64,000 nt of DNA from Bacteriovoracaceae bacterium (GCA_016784965.1 JADHTQ010000014.1:1-64000); one strand, 5' to 3'; positions 34,947 through 45,262 are shown, counted from the first letter of the stretch. The notes: generated from the sequence alone by a model not told the origin. Numbers and translations: made by a program.

Positions 34947-35672
34947 TCATTGTAAAAATTGGGTAACCATGTTTAAAATGGCCTCTCTATTTTCCACAAA
35001 GCTGTGATCTGTATCAAACTCTACATATTCAGGAGTTTTATTAAAATTATTTACAAAGTCTCTTGTTAAGGCCATGGGCACTTGATGGTCATGATCAGAT
35101 TGTATGATCTTAATATTTATTGAATCAATAAATTTCTTTTGAATAATTGCTCGCGGATTATGATTGGTCCTAATTGCTTGCAACTCACTCATGATCAAAG
35201 CAAAATTTTCGGCCTTTAAGGTATCAGGGTTTTCTTGAATTTCTGCTTTCAGTAGTGCTTCAAGCTGCTTGTCTGGAGGCACTAAACTAAATGGTGAAAA
35301 CAAAATAATTTTACTTACTCTACATTGTAAAACATCAGCTACATTTAAGGCGACAAGCCCCCCCCAACTATGGCCAAGTAAATATATTTCTTCATACTTA
35401 TTGTTTTGAGCAATTGATGTTGCAAAAGAGATAGAGTCTTTGATCGACTTTGCAAAACTGAAGTTGCCTTTGCTACTACCAAGCCCCTGGTAATGCAAGA
35501 GATAAGAGTCGATGTCTAAAGTAGTATGTACTAATTTTGCAATGTCGTAATTTTTTTTTGTTATCGGACTTTTGCTGGGATATCCGTGAAATAAAAGGAG
35601 TGCTTTTGTTGCACTCACGGATGTAAAAATGTTTGTGTAAATATCATCGCTGAGATTTGAGTGTTCAAGCAT
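34947..35672 (-). CDS. Alpha/beta-hydrolase
   Basis: 241 residues from the ATG at 35670-35672, chosen for its GGGAAGG site; an earlier ATG at 35732 would add 20 residues. The oxyanion region is LLFHGYPSKSP. The nucleophile elbow is GHSWGG, and the acid and His are in QSDHDHQVP and DTDHSFVENRE. The size and motifs match serine hydrolases of the lysophospholipase/acyl-hydrolase type. No signal peptide is present, so it is cytoplasmic. It is inserted between two paralogous secreted-protein genes on the opposite strand. Confidence 0.85.
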   Translation of the reverse strand: MLEHSNLSDDIYTNIFTSVSATKALLLFHGYPSKSPITKKNYDIAKLVHTTLDIDSYLLHYQGLGSSKGNFSFAKSIKDSISFATSIAQNNKYEEIYLLGHSWGGLVALNVADVLQCRVSKIILFSPFSLVPPDKQLEALLKAEIQENPDTLKAENFALIMSELQAIRTNHNPRAIIQKKFIDSINIKIIQSDHDHQVPMALTRDFVNNFNKTPEYVEFDTDHSFVENREAILNMVTQFLQ

Positions 35673-35845
35673 GGGGCCTTCCCTTTTTTTATTATGATCT
35701 ACAATCTTCTCAAATAGATTAGAGCAAGGCAAGATAGAGGACCATTTTTTTGCGACACGATTGTGAAAATAAAGACATATTTATTTGATAAAGTCTTAAC
35801 AAAGATGTGTTTACGTATCAGAAAGCACAATGTTTAGGCAAAATT

Positions 35846-36838
35846 ATGAATAGAAAAATTATTGATAAATTTTTATTATGTACTAGGTTGTTGCTTTTGT
35901 TAATTTATTGTCAGTCAACATATTCTGCCACTTATAACGAAGTTAGGGACAGTTTAAATATGTGTATTGCCAACCTGGATCAAATAAGCTCTCAAGATAC
36001 TACAACCCCACTCACACTAATTCGTCCAAGTAGCAACAAACGTCATGTATTTGATCGTGATACAGTTTTAGCACCTGCTATGAAGTTGATGCAACATTTG
36101 CAGTCACAAGAGCGCGAACTACTTGAGAGTATAACCCAAATCAATCAACAAATATCCACGACTGCGAAGCTTAACTTGAAAGGTCAGGCAAATCTTAGCA
36201 ACAAGCTAGAACAAAAAAAAAGGGCCCTCGCCGCTTGCAGGCAGCAAATACAATCCACAAAAACCCACATAACTGCCCTAACAAGCCTGTCTTTAGAGGG
36301 GGAGCAACACTTTATAAAATTAGTGACCCTTCTAGCTGATGTAGGTGAGCTGGAAAAAAGCAAAATTCCAGCAGTTGGTAATAAACTAACAGAGTGCAGC
36401 CATTTGCTCCGTATCGCCATCAACAATTTACAAATACAAGTAGTAAATGATGTAAGAGTTATTTCAAACATTTCTAGCGAGTTACATACATTGATCAGCT
36501 TAGTTAAAAACTTAAAAAAAGATTTACATCAACTGATTGGAGAAGAAATTACACCTTTCATTTTGAATCACAAGTTTGATCCACTTTTAAATCGTACATC
36601 ACTCCAGGGAGTAAGCTTCAATAATTTAGGGCCTCTTATCAAGCTAGCAGAATATATAGAGGGTCTTCAACTTCATTTATTGAATTCATCACACGAGATA
36701 GCTCCTATGGTGGAGCGCAGAAAAGAGCAGCTTATTACAGAGCATTTTTGTAAACATGTACCAAAGAATGTATTGCAATTTTGTGATACCAGCAAGATAG
36801 TAAAAATCTTTTTTTTAACAAATTCCCTCGTAGACTAA
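35846..36838 (+). CDS. Secreted helical protein, paralogue of 34017-34931
   Basis: About 330 residues from the ATG at 35846; a GTG at 35807 is in frame but would place 13 residues before the signal peptide. The signal peptide ends near TYS-ATY. The protein is helical and shares the THIT-x-L-x-x-LSLE and FCKHVPKNVLQFCDTS motifs with the other copy. The N-terminal half contains a longer coiled coil (QQISTTAKLNLKGQANLSNK) than its paralogue. No known family is recognised. Confidence 0.7.
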   Translation: MNRKIIDKFLLCTRLLLLLIYCQSTYSATYNEVRDSLNMCIANLDQISSQDTTTPLTLIRPSSNKRHVFDRDTVLAPAMKLMQHLQSQERELLESITQINQQISTTAKLNLKGQANLSNKLEQKKRALAACRQQIQSTKTHITALTSLSLEGEQHFIKLVTLLADVGELEKSKIPAVGNKLTECSHLLRIAINNLQIQVVNDVRVISNISSELHTLISLVKNLKKDLHQLIGEEITPFILNHKFDPLLNRTSLQGVSFNNLGPLIKLAEYIEGLQLHLLNSSHEIAPMVERRKEQLITEHFCKHVPKNVLQFCDTSKIVKIFFLTNSLVD

Positions 36839-36945
36839 CCATCTAAAATATAGTGAATTAATTACATACCCCATTGCTTCAAATGATATAGACTGCTATA
36901 CCTGTGACTCAACGCATTCATGAATAGGTAGGGGGTAGAATAGGT

Positions 36946-39633
36946 TTGTATTATTTAAATAAACTCCTCTTTATTGTAATTACACTATTAATCCTTGTTA
37001 ACTCAAATAGTTACGCACTTTCAACTGCTACTATTGATACCCAAATCAAACAAAATATCGCCATAATTTTTGCAGGTAGCTTGGAGCTAAATACTAAAAC
37101 TGCCAAGTATGATCCTCCTGCAAAGCCCCGATATGCCCTGTTGGGATATATTGCAGAAATTTTTGAGTTACCCCTCACTCTATTTGTTAGGCTTATATTT
37201 CCAACATACTGGCAAAACCTCAAAAACTCCGAAAAAATTGAGCGGATTACTGCTGCGGTTATGGAAAGAGTGGAAGAGAGCTCTGCTTTAAAAGAGTTGC
37301 TTATAGAGGTCTTTAGTGGTCATGATGAACTAAAGGCCCAGATTGCAACTTATACCTCACAATTTTTATACAATAATAGAAAGTGGAACCCCATTAAAAA
37401 GAAACAACTAATGCGTTTTAAAAAATATCTGCGCCTGCAGATGATTAAAGAAGTCACCAAAAGAAAAATAGCAAAGAAATTAGAGCTAACCCCAGACGAT
37501 CCAGCTGTACGACGAGGCACTACTTTTATGCTTAAACCTCTTATTGACTGTTTCAATAAGACAAGCGTTGAAGAGGGCACCCAAGGATGCCAAAGGTTTT
37601 ATGAGCGAACTTCTTATATAATGGCAGGACAAGTGATCCTAAATTATCATTTAGAGCAAAATCTGTTTAATCAGCTAAACCAATACTACTTTGATGTTTT
37701 AAAAGTAGGGATTCAACATTACAAGCAATGTGCTTCATCTGATTATTATAGGTTTATCGATGATCTCGACAATAAAGCAGTTAAGTTAAAAAAAGAACGT
37801 TTGCCAAAGCTAGAAGAGGAGCTGCTTAGAGAAGAGTTTGGCTACTACTCTCCCTTTCAGGGTTATAGCTCAGAATTTGATGATGTAGTTGAAGAAGTTC
37901 TACAGCTGGCCCAAGATCAAGCTACCTTTGAAGTTATGCAGTTTCGCAAAAAATTTGACACTCATAAAGAGGGGATTATAAAAAGATGTGTTTTATCTTC
38001 ATTATATCACTCCATAACGGCCACCATGGCGACAAAACTCACAATTGATTTAGGGCCCTTTATGGCCCAGGATGCAAAGCTTAAAACAACTAAAAAGGTG
38101 GTTGCACAGTTTCACCAATGTATTAAAAATAAAAGTGAAGGTGCTTTTATAACAAAGATATCGGGTTTGTCTGCATCGACGGATAAATATCAGCTTGAAC
38201 AAGTGGACGTAGAACAATTTAAACAAGATATTCAAGGTTGCATTGCGGAATCGGTGATAAATGCAGGTGAGATGGCCTTTCGCTCTAAGATACGCTCTAA
38301 TAAAGAATTAATTAAGTCCTTTGAAGGAATAAGACCAGGGTTTAGAAGCCATAAAAACCCCATGGAGTACCTTGAAGAGGTTGTTATACGTGATGGTTAT
38401 AACCATTGTATAAGGCTTACTACAAATCTTGATCCTTCAATGTGTGAGGGGCATGCAAAGGTAGTAGCTACAAAAGAAGCATTACTTATAAATTTAAAAT
38501 CAAATGCGGCCTTAAACTTTCCCAATCTAAACAACTCATATGAGGGTTCCATTGTAAATTGTTTTGCCCACATTACAGCAGACTTGGATCAATTGATTGT
38601 TAACCCCCTTAGTGCAAAACGGACAATGCCCGTAAGCTGCTTGGATGATTATATCACTCAATGTAAAATACAGGGTATTTCAGAATATGCTTATCACGTA
38701 ACTGGCAAAAAGCTTGAAGCTGCAATGAGGACTGAAGATTTCGGTTTGGCATATCATGAGTTAGAGGACGCAAAACTTGAGTCAGAGAGCTGTTTTTACA
38801 ATCGGCTGACTAAAAATAGATCTAACCCAGATCTCTTTAGTGCTTCTTTTATTGAGAAGATGAAAAACTACTGTAGCAAAAAGATTACTCTAGGTGTGGC
38901 AGTTACAGTTGGCCATCAAAGAGTCATTGAGGCCATAAATGAGGAGTTACCTCTGTCAGCTGATGCCATATTGCCCTTTGATCTTGTAAGGTTTAGGCGA
39001 ATGATTAGAAATAAGTCTAAAAAGAGGTTTGAGCGCTGTATAGCTGGAGAGTTCTATAAGTTTGACCAATCAAGTAAAACAATTAGTTTTTGTGAAAATG
39101 ATATTACAAAAACTCTAATGCAAGAAATTTATTTTGCGCAACTTAAGTTAAACATCAAAGATATCCTGGTAAACCCCAGTACATCGTATCAAAAAATTAT
39201 TTACAAACTGTTTGGTTTTACCCAAGAAGTGACTGACACACTAATTAAGCATACAGAGACTGCACTGAGTATCTGCTTTGATAAAAACTTAAAAATTCAT
39301 GACGATAGCAATGAGCTGCTCACTCAAAAAGGGCATCAATGCATGATAAATAGTACATATTACTTTATTGAGCGGCTAATAAGCTACATAAAAATTAATA
39401 ATACAAAAAAGCTAAAGCTAATTTCATTGCTGCTTGATAGCAATAACTCTGTAGAAAAAATTATGGCCCGCTTTAACACTTGTTTAGACAAAACGAGAAA
39501 GAATAATAAAGATATTAAAGGGGTGTTAGAGGGACTCACTAAATGTACTGATAATTGGCGTGATTATATAAGTCCTAGTAAAAAACCAATATTGCCCGTT
39601 TTAAGTACAGAGTGGATTGACCTGCAGGCGTAG
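36946..39633 (+). CDS. Large secreted helical protein of unknown function
   Basis: 895 residues starting at a TTG at 36946 behind a GGGGG-rich site. The only nearby ATG is followed by a stop after three codons. A signal peptide ends near SYA-LST. A hydrophobic stretch near residues 60-90 (EIFELPLTLFVRLIFPTYW) could associate with a membrane. The rest is helical with about 16 cysteines spread along it, often in the pattern (K/R)xxxxCxxxx. It is not similar to a family I know. It follows the secreted pair in the same direction by 107 bases. Confidence 0.7.
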   Translation: MYYLNKLLFIVITLLILVNSNSYALSTATIDTQIKQNIAIIFAGSLELNTKTAKYDPPAKPRYALLGYIAEIFELPLTLFVRLIFPTYWQNLKNSEKIERITAAVMERVEESSALKELLIEVFSGHDELKAQIATYTSQFLYNNRKWNPIKKKQLMRFKKYLRLQMIKEVTKRKIAKKLELTPDDPAVRRGTTFMLKPLIDCFNKTSVEEGTQGCQRFYERTSYIMAGQVILNYHLEQNLFNQLNQYYFDVLKVGIQHYKQCASSDYYRFIDDLDNKAVKLKKERLPKLEEELLREEFGYYSPFQGYSSEFDDVVEEVLQLAQDQATFEVMQFRKKFDTHKEGIIKRCVLSSLYHSITATMATKLTIDLGPFMAQDAKLKTTKKVVAQFHQCIKNKSEGAFITKISGLSASTDKYQLEQVDVEQFKQDIQGCIAESVINAGEMAFRSKIRSNKELIKSFEGIRPGFRSHKNPMEYLEEVVIRDGYNHCIRLTTNLDPSMCEGHAKVVATKEALLINLKSNAALNFPNLNNSYEGSIVNCFAHITADLDQLIVNPLSAKRTMPVSCLDDYITQCKIQGISEYAYHVTGKKLEAAMRTEDFGLAYHELEDAKLESESCFYNRLTKNRSNPDLFSASFIEKMKNYCSKKITLGVAVTVGHQRVIEAINEELPLSADAILPFDLVRFRRMIRNKSKKRFERCIAGEFYKFDQSSKTISFCENDITKTLMQEIYFAQLKLNIKDILVNPSTSYQKIIYKLFGFTQEVTDTLIKHTETALSICFDKNLKIHDDSNELLTQKGHQCMINSTYYFIERLISYIKINNTKKLKLISLLLDSNNSVEKIMARFNTCLDKTRKNNKDIKGVLEGLTKCTDNWRDYISPSKKPILPVLSTEWIDLQA

Positions 39634-39634
39634 T

Positions 39635-41002
39635 TTATTTATCTTTATTGTTATGGTGCCTATGATTATATTGATGAATTATATTTCCCATTCTAGATAG
39701 AAAGTTTAAGGGTTGAGCAAAAAATGTTTTTGTCACTTGATCGGTTTCTCCCGTTTTAATTAGGGCATAACGCACTAAAAAAGGGGTGACAAATTCGTTG
39801 ATGAGAGTTTTGCCGACAACTGCACTTACTACAATGGCTGCCATTTTAGGAGATATTGCTTCAATTATATATTTAGCATCAAGTGTTAACCCTATTGCCA
39901 CACCTGCAGATGGAAGAAGTGCCAGGCCCATATACTTTTTAATTGAAGAGGGGGATTGACTAATTTGAGCACCTGCGTAGGTACCTAAGTATTTTCCAAT
40001 AAATCTGGTTATAATAACTGTAAAAGATAGGCCCATAGTCTGCATTGCGATACTAATGTTTAGGTGAGCTCCAGCTAGTAAAAAGAAAACGCCAAAAAGA
40101 GGCTCTTCTATTTTTTCAATAACATCATGGGCCTCCATGGCCCTTTTATGCTTGCCAAAATTAATGATGATAAAGCCAAGTACCATGGATGACAAAAGCA
40201 GTGAAACTCCAAAACTACGGGCAAGACCTGCAGTTAAAAAGACAGCTCCTAAAATTAGCCCTAACATAACATCTCGAGGTGCAAAATATCTAATTAAGCG
40301 AGTAAGTAGCATCCCCATCAAGATGCCAATAATACATGATACACCGATAGAATAAACAGGAGTGAGTATGGCAGAACTTAAACAGGTCGCCTTGCCTCCT
40401 ATTAAACTTTTGGCCCAAACACTTGCAAATGCATAAATAATGAGCGCAAATGCATCATCAAGTGCTACCACCCCAAGAACAACGGATGTAAAAGGCCCGC
40501 GGGCCTTTAGCTCATGGATTAAGCTCAAAACTGCAGCGGGTGCTGTGGCTACAGAAATAGCACCAAACAGCAGTGCTGTGGTTAAAAATAGTTGGGGGTG
40601 ATGGCCATAACCATTTGTAACCGGCAGAAATGGTAACAATAGCAAGCAGCCAAAAAAGACAAACATAAAAGCACCAAGTGATTGGGTGATTGTTATCCAA
40701 ATAATACTTTTTTTAAGACCTGTGAGATTTTTGAGATCCAGGGCACCACCAATTGAAAAAGCAATTAGAGCAAGGGCCATTTCAGTTATAAGCGACAACT
40801 GGTCATCAATTAAGTGAGCTGATAATATTTCAACACCAGAGGGGCCAAGCACTATACCAATTGTGAGGTAACCAATGAGTCTTGGTAACCTTATAAGGTG
40901 GGCAAAGCGACCAGCAATTTGTCCCAGTAAAAAGATAATGCCGGTGTATGCTAATATATTTAACTGCAGTGGCCAATGTAAACCATTGAGTGGAGCTTCC
41001 AT
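39635..41002 (-). CDS. CPA2-family cation:proton antiporter
   Basis: 455 residues with about 12 membrane segments. The start is ATG at 41000-41002. Family features visible: IGYLTIGIVLGPSG near residue 45 (KefB/CPA2 N-terminal motif), FSIGGALDL, and a VVALDDAFALIIYA segment with the paired acidic residues of the ion site. The end reaches only to a short basic, His-rich tail, so there is no TrkA-N regulatory domain. It exchanges Na+ or K+ for protons across the inner membrane. It converges with the 895-aa secreted protein gene, the stops being two bases apart. Confidence 0.9.
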   Translation of the reverse strand: MEAPLNGLHWPLQLNILAYTGIIFLLGQIAGRFAHLIRLPRLIGYLTIGIVLGPSGVEILSAHLIDDQLSLITEMALALIAFSIGGALDLKNLTGLKKSIIWITITQSLGAFMFVFFGCLLLLPFLPVTNGYGHHPQLFLTTALLFGAISVATAPAAVLSLIHELKARGPFTSVVLGVVALDDAFALIIYAFASVWAKSLIGGKATCLSSAILTPVYSIGVSCIIGILMGMLLTRLIRYFAPRDVMLGLILGAVFLTAGLARSFGVSLLLSSMVLGFIIINFGKHKRAMEAHDVIEKIEEPLFGVFFLLAGAHLNISIAMQTMGLSFTVIITRFIGKYLGTYAGAQISQSPSSIKKYMGLALLPSAGVAIGLTLDAKYIIEAISPKMAAIVVSAVVGKTLINEFVTPFLVRYALIKTGETDQVTKTFFAQPLNFLSRMGNIIHQYNHRHHNNKDK

Positions 41003-41077
41003 AATAGCATTATTGTAAAAGCAATTGCTGTTTGCAAGGGGGTATCAGTCAGGAACTATTTGCCTCTTAAAAATAAA

Positions 41078-41479
41078 TCAATCTAAAATAGTATATTCAG
41101 CTTGGAATGTTCTGGTTTTAAAGCGTCTTTTTGCCTTGTTGTGGATTACAAATTTTTCAGATGATTCACCACCCCAAGCAATGAGCCAGGCAACAATTAC
41201 CAAGAATTTATTGGTGTTCCAATAGGCCATTGTGGCAAGTATTGCCACCAAAAGCCTTGGAGCAAATATGAGACCTATCCACCAAAAGAATCCTCCAAAT
41301 GGAACACTTGATAGCAGTAGAGTTAACCTAGGAAATGCAGTGATAAAGATAAGAAAAAAGATGCCGTGCACTTGCCAATAATTTACAACGCCAAACTCAA
41401 AGCTAAACAAGTTTATTAGTAGAGATGTTGCACCGGTGATGGCAAGAAAAATTATAATGATCTTTGTCAGGTTTTTCAT
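41078..41479 (-). CDS. Small integral membrane protein
   Basis: 133 residues with about four hydrophobic segments (LTKIIIIFLAITGATSLLIN, VHGIFFLIFITAFPRLTLLL, GFFWWIGLIFAPRLLVAILA and a fourth) and a basic C-terminus. AGAGGAT precedes the ATG. No function can be read. It lies 39 bases after the HD phosphohydrolase gene on the same strand and is probably co-transcribed with it. Confidence 0.7.
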   Translation of the reverse strand: MKNLTKIIIIFLAITGATSLLINLFSFEFGVVNYWQVHGIFFLIFITAFPRLTLLLSSVPFGGFFWWIGLIFAPRLLVAILATMAYWNTNKFLVIVAWLIAWGGESSEKFVIHNKAKRRFKTRTFQAEYTILD

Positions 41480-41517
41480 TGGTATCCTCTTAAAAAGGGA
41501 TGATTAGTTAGTGATAA

Positions 41518-42441
41518 CTATTTAATTTTTTTATGTATCTCTTGGAGTTTTTTTACAAGGTTATCGCGCTTAAAATGTGCTCGATGGTTTGCGTGTGGAT
41601 CTTTTAATACTACTTCTTTTAAATAGTGTAAGTGATGATCAATGGCGGTTTGATAAAGATCTTCATTAATATTAAAACGATCTCGAAAGTGCATAATCAT
41701 CAATTTATTAACCCCTCCAAGCTCGGTAATATAGCGTTTTTTTGTTGATTCGGCAAACTCTAATGTTTTAACCAGTAATTCTTGTTCATCTTTGTAGCCT
41801 GGAATATTTCCTTCTTGGAATTCATAAAATAAAAAGAGTAGCTTTTCCAGGTAAGTTCTATCTGCCATTTGTCCTAGAAAGTCAGCTGATCCTAAGATTT
41901 GTCCTAAACGCTTTACTTTTTTAGAAGAAAATTTGATAGTGTCAAGATTGACATCAAGTCCTGTACAACTAATCATAGAGACCATCTTGCGAATGTCGAG
42001 TTGAGTGAAATTTTTCTTTTGGCAGTAAACTTTTGTAAATTGGATACTTCTTTCTACGTGGCATGCAGTATATTTAGCACCTGTGCCGTCTTGATCTTCT
42101 ACCTTTTGTATGTAGCCTGTATCGTGCAATAGACCTGCAACTATTGCCAAACAGATACTATGTTTATCATACACTTGCCCATTTAGGTGGTTGGCATGAA
42201 TCAAGCGGGCCATGGCCAGCACAGTATCTAGGGTGTGATAGATATCGTGATACTGTGTGTTGCAAGCACGATACCCTGGGTATTTGCCCCCAAATAGATC
42301 GATAACATCCTTAAAGGTACTTTCAATAGTGGTGATGTCAACTTTTTTAGAAACCTTAGAAAGTATCAACTTAAGTTCTTCTATGACAACAGATAGATCT
42401 TTCATATCTAATAACATTGATAACTGTATGTGTTTTTCCAT
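41518..42441 (-). CDS. HD-domain metal-dependent phosphohydrolase
   Basis: 307 residues. Metal ligands of the HD superfamily are seen: YHDIYHTLDTVLAMARLIH (first His), AGLLHDTGYIQ (HD pair) and a later His in CHVERS, with Asp in GSADFLGQM. A GAGG site lies seven bases before the ATG and a TATAAT-like box about 40 bases upstream. The family includes cAMP/cGMP phosphodiesterases and (p)ppGpp-related enzymes; the HDIYHT... pattern with a widely spaced second His recalls the 3',5'-cyclic nucleotide phosphodiesterase fold. The substrate is not evident. Confidence 0.85.
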   Translation of the reverse strand: MEKHIQLSMLLDMKDLSVVIEELKLILSKVSKKVDITTIESTFKDVIDLFGGKYPGYRACNTQYHDIYHTLDTVLAMARLIHANHLNGQVYDKHSICLAIVAGLLHDTGYIQKVEDQDGTGAKYTACHVERSIQFTKVYCQKKNFTQLDIRKMVSMISCTGLDVNLDTIKFSSKKVKRLGQILGSADFLGQMADRTYLEKLLFLFYEFQEGNIPGYKDEQELLVKTLEFAESTKKRYITELGGVNKLMIMHFRDRFNINEDLYQTAIDHHLHYLKEVVLKDPHANHRAHFKRDNLVKKLQEIHKKIK

Positions 42442-42505
42442 TCACTAACCTCGAAAAATTGATGAGTATAAATATTATATACCAAATTAGTTGTTATGAA
42501 AAATC

Positions 42506-42549
42506 AGGAACCAATATTTCAATAAGGGGGGATGTAAATATTGGTTCCT
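42506..42549 (-). terminator. Hairpin terminator of the 871-aa membrane protein gene
   Basis: Perfect 14-bp arms (42506-42519 and 42536-42549) with a 16-base loop. On the minus strand it follows the stop of the 871-aa gene by 34 bases and is followed by GATTTTTC. It separates that gene from the HD phosphohydrolase gene. Confidence 0.75.
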
Positions 42550-42583
42550 CTATACAAGATTAGAAACAAGTTTAAGCTATTTT

Positions 42584-45199
42584 TTACTTTTGGCCCATCA
42601 TTGCAAGCCACATACGTCTACTAGTAATTCTATTGTTGGTATTTCTGTTTGTGTGTAGTTGTTGTTTTGCAAAAGCAAATGATTTGATCATTTTCCACCA
42701 GATTACTATTTTGCCCATATTTAGACTGCCTAGACGTAAATACTCCTCAGTACGTTTTTGCATCTGTTGCAGGTGTAGTGTTGCTTTGGATAGCTCTTTT
42801 TTTATGTGGTTTTGCTCAACTTGTAAGTTTTGGGTGCGCAGTTTATTGTAGTTAAATAGTTCATTTTTGGCCAACTTTGGATTAGAGGCCGCAACGTGCT
42901 CACTTTTTAACTGTAGCAACTGTTGAGTAATTTGTTCGTCCTTTTTAAGTAACCTTTTAATTAACAATTTTTGTTGGAAATAGTTGTAAAAAGAGGATCT
43001 GTCATTGCTTTGTGATGCTTCTTGCATACGTTTTGAAATATGTCCTATTAGGTGATGTTGCTTACTTTGAACCTTGTTGTCAATTTCACTAAAAGTAAAG
43101 TCTGTTTGCTGCAAGATCTCATCTAAAGAGGGAAGAACAATTTCTAGGTAGCGGTTTAAATGTTGCTTAGGATCTTTAATTAGAGCTTGAAGTGCCTTTA
43201 CTCTTTCATTGTAATCACTGGCCGCCTTTATGTGTAAGTCAGCAAAGTCACTGCGCAAGTAGTCCCAAAAACGTGCACTGGCAGATTTATCCAAAGGATC
43301 TATCACTTGAGGGTTAATCTCTTCTAGTAACTGGTAGAAGGCATCTACTAGCAAAATACTATTTGCAGGGATTAATCCGCCGTACACTTTTTTAACATCT
43401 TTTTCATCAAAAAATAAAAAGCACTGTTTTAGAAACTTTTCTTCCCACTCATTTAATTCGTCTTGCTTTCCTGTAATAATCTCTGCTTCTTTTTTGCCCT
43501 GTCTGGCCAAAAAGGGGCTTAAAAACACTATATCGGCCAGGTCAATTAAAACTGACATGATTAAAACCATTAACATAACAATTTGTGCCCAAAGCATCCC
43601 ATACTTGCCCTTAAGTAGCATAATCAGCTCATTAAATGACTTGTATTTAACTTTTCTGATACCTTTTTTAAGTGCTGTAACTGCTTTTACATTCATCGGA
43701 GGAAAAGTTATTGTAACGTTATAAGTTCTGGCCTTGGCGTAGCCTGAGCGATCAATTTGTCTTAATACTTTTATGTATTGCTCGATCATAGTTTTTAGCT
43801 GCACAACGGTACTGCGGTATTGCGAGGCAGTTTTGTTAAAGCTTTTTGTCATCGTCTTGGCAACACTATTTAAATCATAGTATTCAACAAATGCCATATT
43901 TAAAAAGTCTGGCAATGGACTGTCGTTTTTAATACTGGCATCCAACTTTTTTAAATGATTGTTTATCTCACTTTGTTGTTCTTTTACAAAATTTTCATAG
44001 CCTACTATTAAGGTGTCGATCTTTGCAGCTAGAGAAAGCTTAAAGTCTACTCCACTGGACTGAATGATAGCATCAATCTTATTGGATAATCTTTTACTGC
44101 GAGTTAGGTTAGAAACAATATTTTTGTTTTTATCATAAGCTCCATGAACTACAAAATTTTTACCCCAATACCTTGGACCTTGCCCCGATCGGCCACTAGA
44201 GGCCTTGCCACTTGCTTCTACCATAGGAAATTGGTTAAATTGGGCCTTAATCGTTTGCGCTTTTTGTTTTAGGGCCTCAACAGATTGATAAAAGGAGGTT
44301 ACAGAAGCCTGCTTGTCGCTCATTACAGTGTCAAAAGCTGCAGCCGCTTGAGCATGGATATGTGTATGCTCCTCAGTGATGTACTCAGACTTAGATAAAA
44401 GTGCAATTCCTCCATCATAATTAGTCTTAAGAGAAACCATTAGCATGATAGTAGAAAAGATCATAGTCCATGGATATTTAAAGTAAGCAGTTTGAATCCC
44501 CTTAAATACTTTTCCTGCAGATAAAATGCAGTGATAAAACGAAACCTTTAGGTGTAAAATGATGTATGAAAGCAAACACCCACCGATGAATGAGGTAATA
44601 AGGCGCAAAATCTCCCCCTGGTCACCATTAAACATTGATAAGATTGCAGCATCACTACCTTGTAAGAGATGATTTACTCCGTATCCCGTTGTAAAAGACG
44701 AAACGATAAAAGTAAGTACCCCTAAAATGCTTAAGGCCTTCGATCTAATCGGTTCTATAGTTTTTGGGCCATAACCGCATAGCTGCTTCATCGAGGTAGT
44801 AAAGTAAGCTTTGGCAGAATTGTGGAAGCAGCTAAATAGATCTTGGGCCAAGTGATAAAAAGAGTTCTTCTTTAAAAAGGGCTCATTATCTTTCAGTCGT
44901 GTATGATGAAAAAAGTCATGTAAATCTCTTGCCGTATTGCCATTTGGATTGCTTTCTACTTCTTTTTGCAAGACGTGAGCTTTTTGCATAATTATCTTAC
45001 CGCGATAATATTCTTGATGCGAAAAAATATTGGAACGTTGATTATCATCACTAAATAAATTGAAGATATTTACTGAAGGTTTTTCAAAAAAACCCTTGGG
45101 CCTTAACATCTGCCCTAGAAAATAATTATAATTTGTCATCAAGGGAGTCCGAGGATTGATTTTTGACCTTTTGTTTTTGCTATGAATATTATTTTCCAC
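42584..45199 (-). CDS. Multi-pass membrane protein with coiled-coil domains, copy 1 of 2
   Basis: 871 residues. I place the start at the GTG at 45197-45199: a GGAGGT lies five bases upstream, and the same layout occurs in the paralogue. The ATG at 45211 overlaps this ribosome binding site. The N-terminus contains NYNYFLGQML and the conserved LHDFFH block. Three membrane segments lie between about 160 and 270, and one near 560-585 (LWAQIVMLMVLIMSVLIDLA). Between them is a large helical, probably periplasmic domain. After the last segment come a cytoplasmic part (KGKKEAEII, FLKQCFLFFDEKDV) and an Ala/Gln coiled coil. It shares most of its length with the 837-aa protein. A consensus sigma-54 promoter lies 48 bases upstream. 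Function unknown; topology recalls DUF4407-like proteins. Confidence 0.85.
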   Translation of the reverse strand: MENNIHSKNKRSKINPRTPLMTNYNYFLGQMLRPKGFFEKPSVNIFNLFSDDNQRSNIFSHQEYYRGKIIMQKAHVLQKEVESNPNGNTARDLHDFFHHTRLKDNEPFLKKNSFYHLAQDLFSCFHNSAKAYFTTSMKQLCGYGPKTIEPIRSKALSILGVLTFIVSSFTTGYGVNHLLQGSDAAILSMFNGDQGEILRLITSFIGGCLLSYIILHLKVSFYHCILSAGKVFKGIQTAYFKYPWTMIFSTIMLMVSLKTNYDGGIALLSKSEYITEEHTHIHAQAAAAFDTVMSDKQASVTSFYQSVEALKQKAQTIKAQFNQFPMVEASGKASSGRSGQGPRYWGKNFVVHGAYDKNKNIVSNLTRSKRLSNKIDAIIQSSGVDFKLSLAAKIDTLIVGYENFVKEQQSEINNHLKKLDASIKNDSPLPDFLNMAFVEYYDLNSVAKTMTKSFNKTASQYRSTVVQLKTMIEQYIKVLRQIDRSGYAKARTYNVTITFPPMNVKAVTALKKGIRKVKYKSFNELIMLLKGKYGMLWAQIVMLMVLIMSVLIDLADIVFLSPFLARQGKKEAEIITGKQDELNEWEEKFLKQCFLFFDEKDVKKVYGGLIPANSILLVDAFYQLLEEINPQVIDPLDKSASARFWDYLRSDFADLHIKAASDYNERVKALQALIKDPKQHLNRYLEIVLPSLDEILQQTDFTFSEIDNKVQSKQHHLIGHISKRMQEASQSNDRSSFYNYFQQKLLIKRLLKKDEQITQQLLQLKSEHVAASNPKLAKNELFNYNKLRTQNLQVEQNHIKKELSKATLHLQQMQKRTEEYLRLGSLNMGKIVIWWKMIKSFAFAKQQLHTNRNTNNRITSRRMWLAMMGQK

Positions 45200-45246
45200 A
45201 AATACCTCCATTTTTTACAACAATCAATTTCGATAAATTTTTAAAT

Positions 45247-45262
45247 TGCAACATAAGTGCCA
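45247..45262 (-). promoter_or_regulatory. Sigma-54 promoter of the 871-aa membrane protein gene
   Basis: On the minus strand it reads TGGCAC-TTATG-TTGCA, an exact consensus match, 48 bases upstream of the GTG start at 45199. Confidence 0.88.

Noticed and set aside
34931-34951. Small hairpin CACCCC-GAT-GGGGGT between two convergent genes.
   Set aside because: There is no T-tract on either side and the stem needs a bulge, so I do not call it a terminator.
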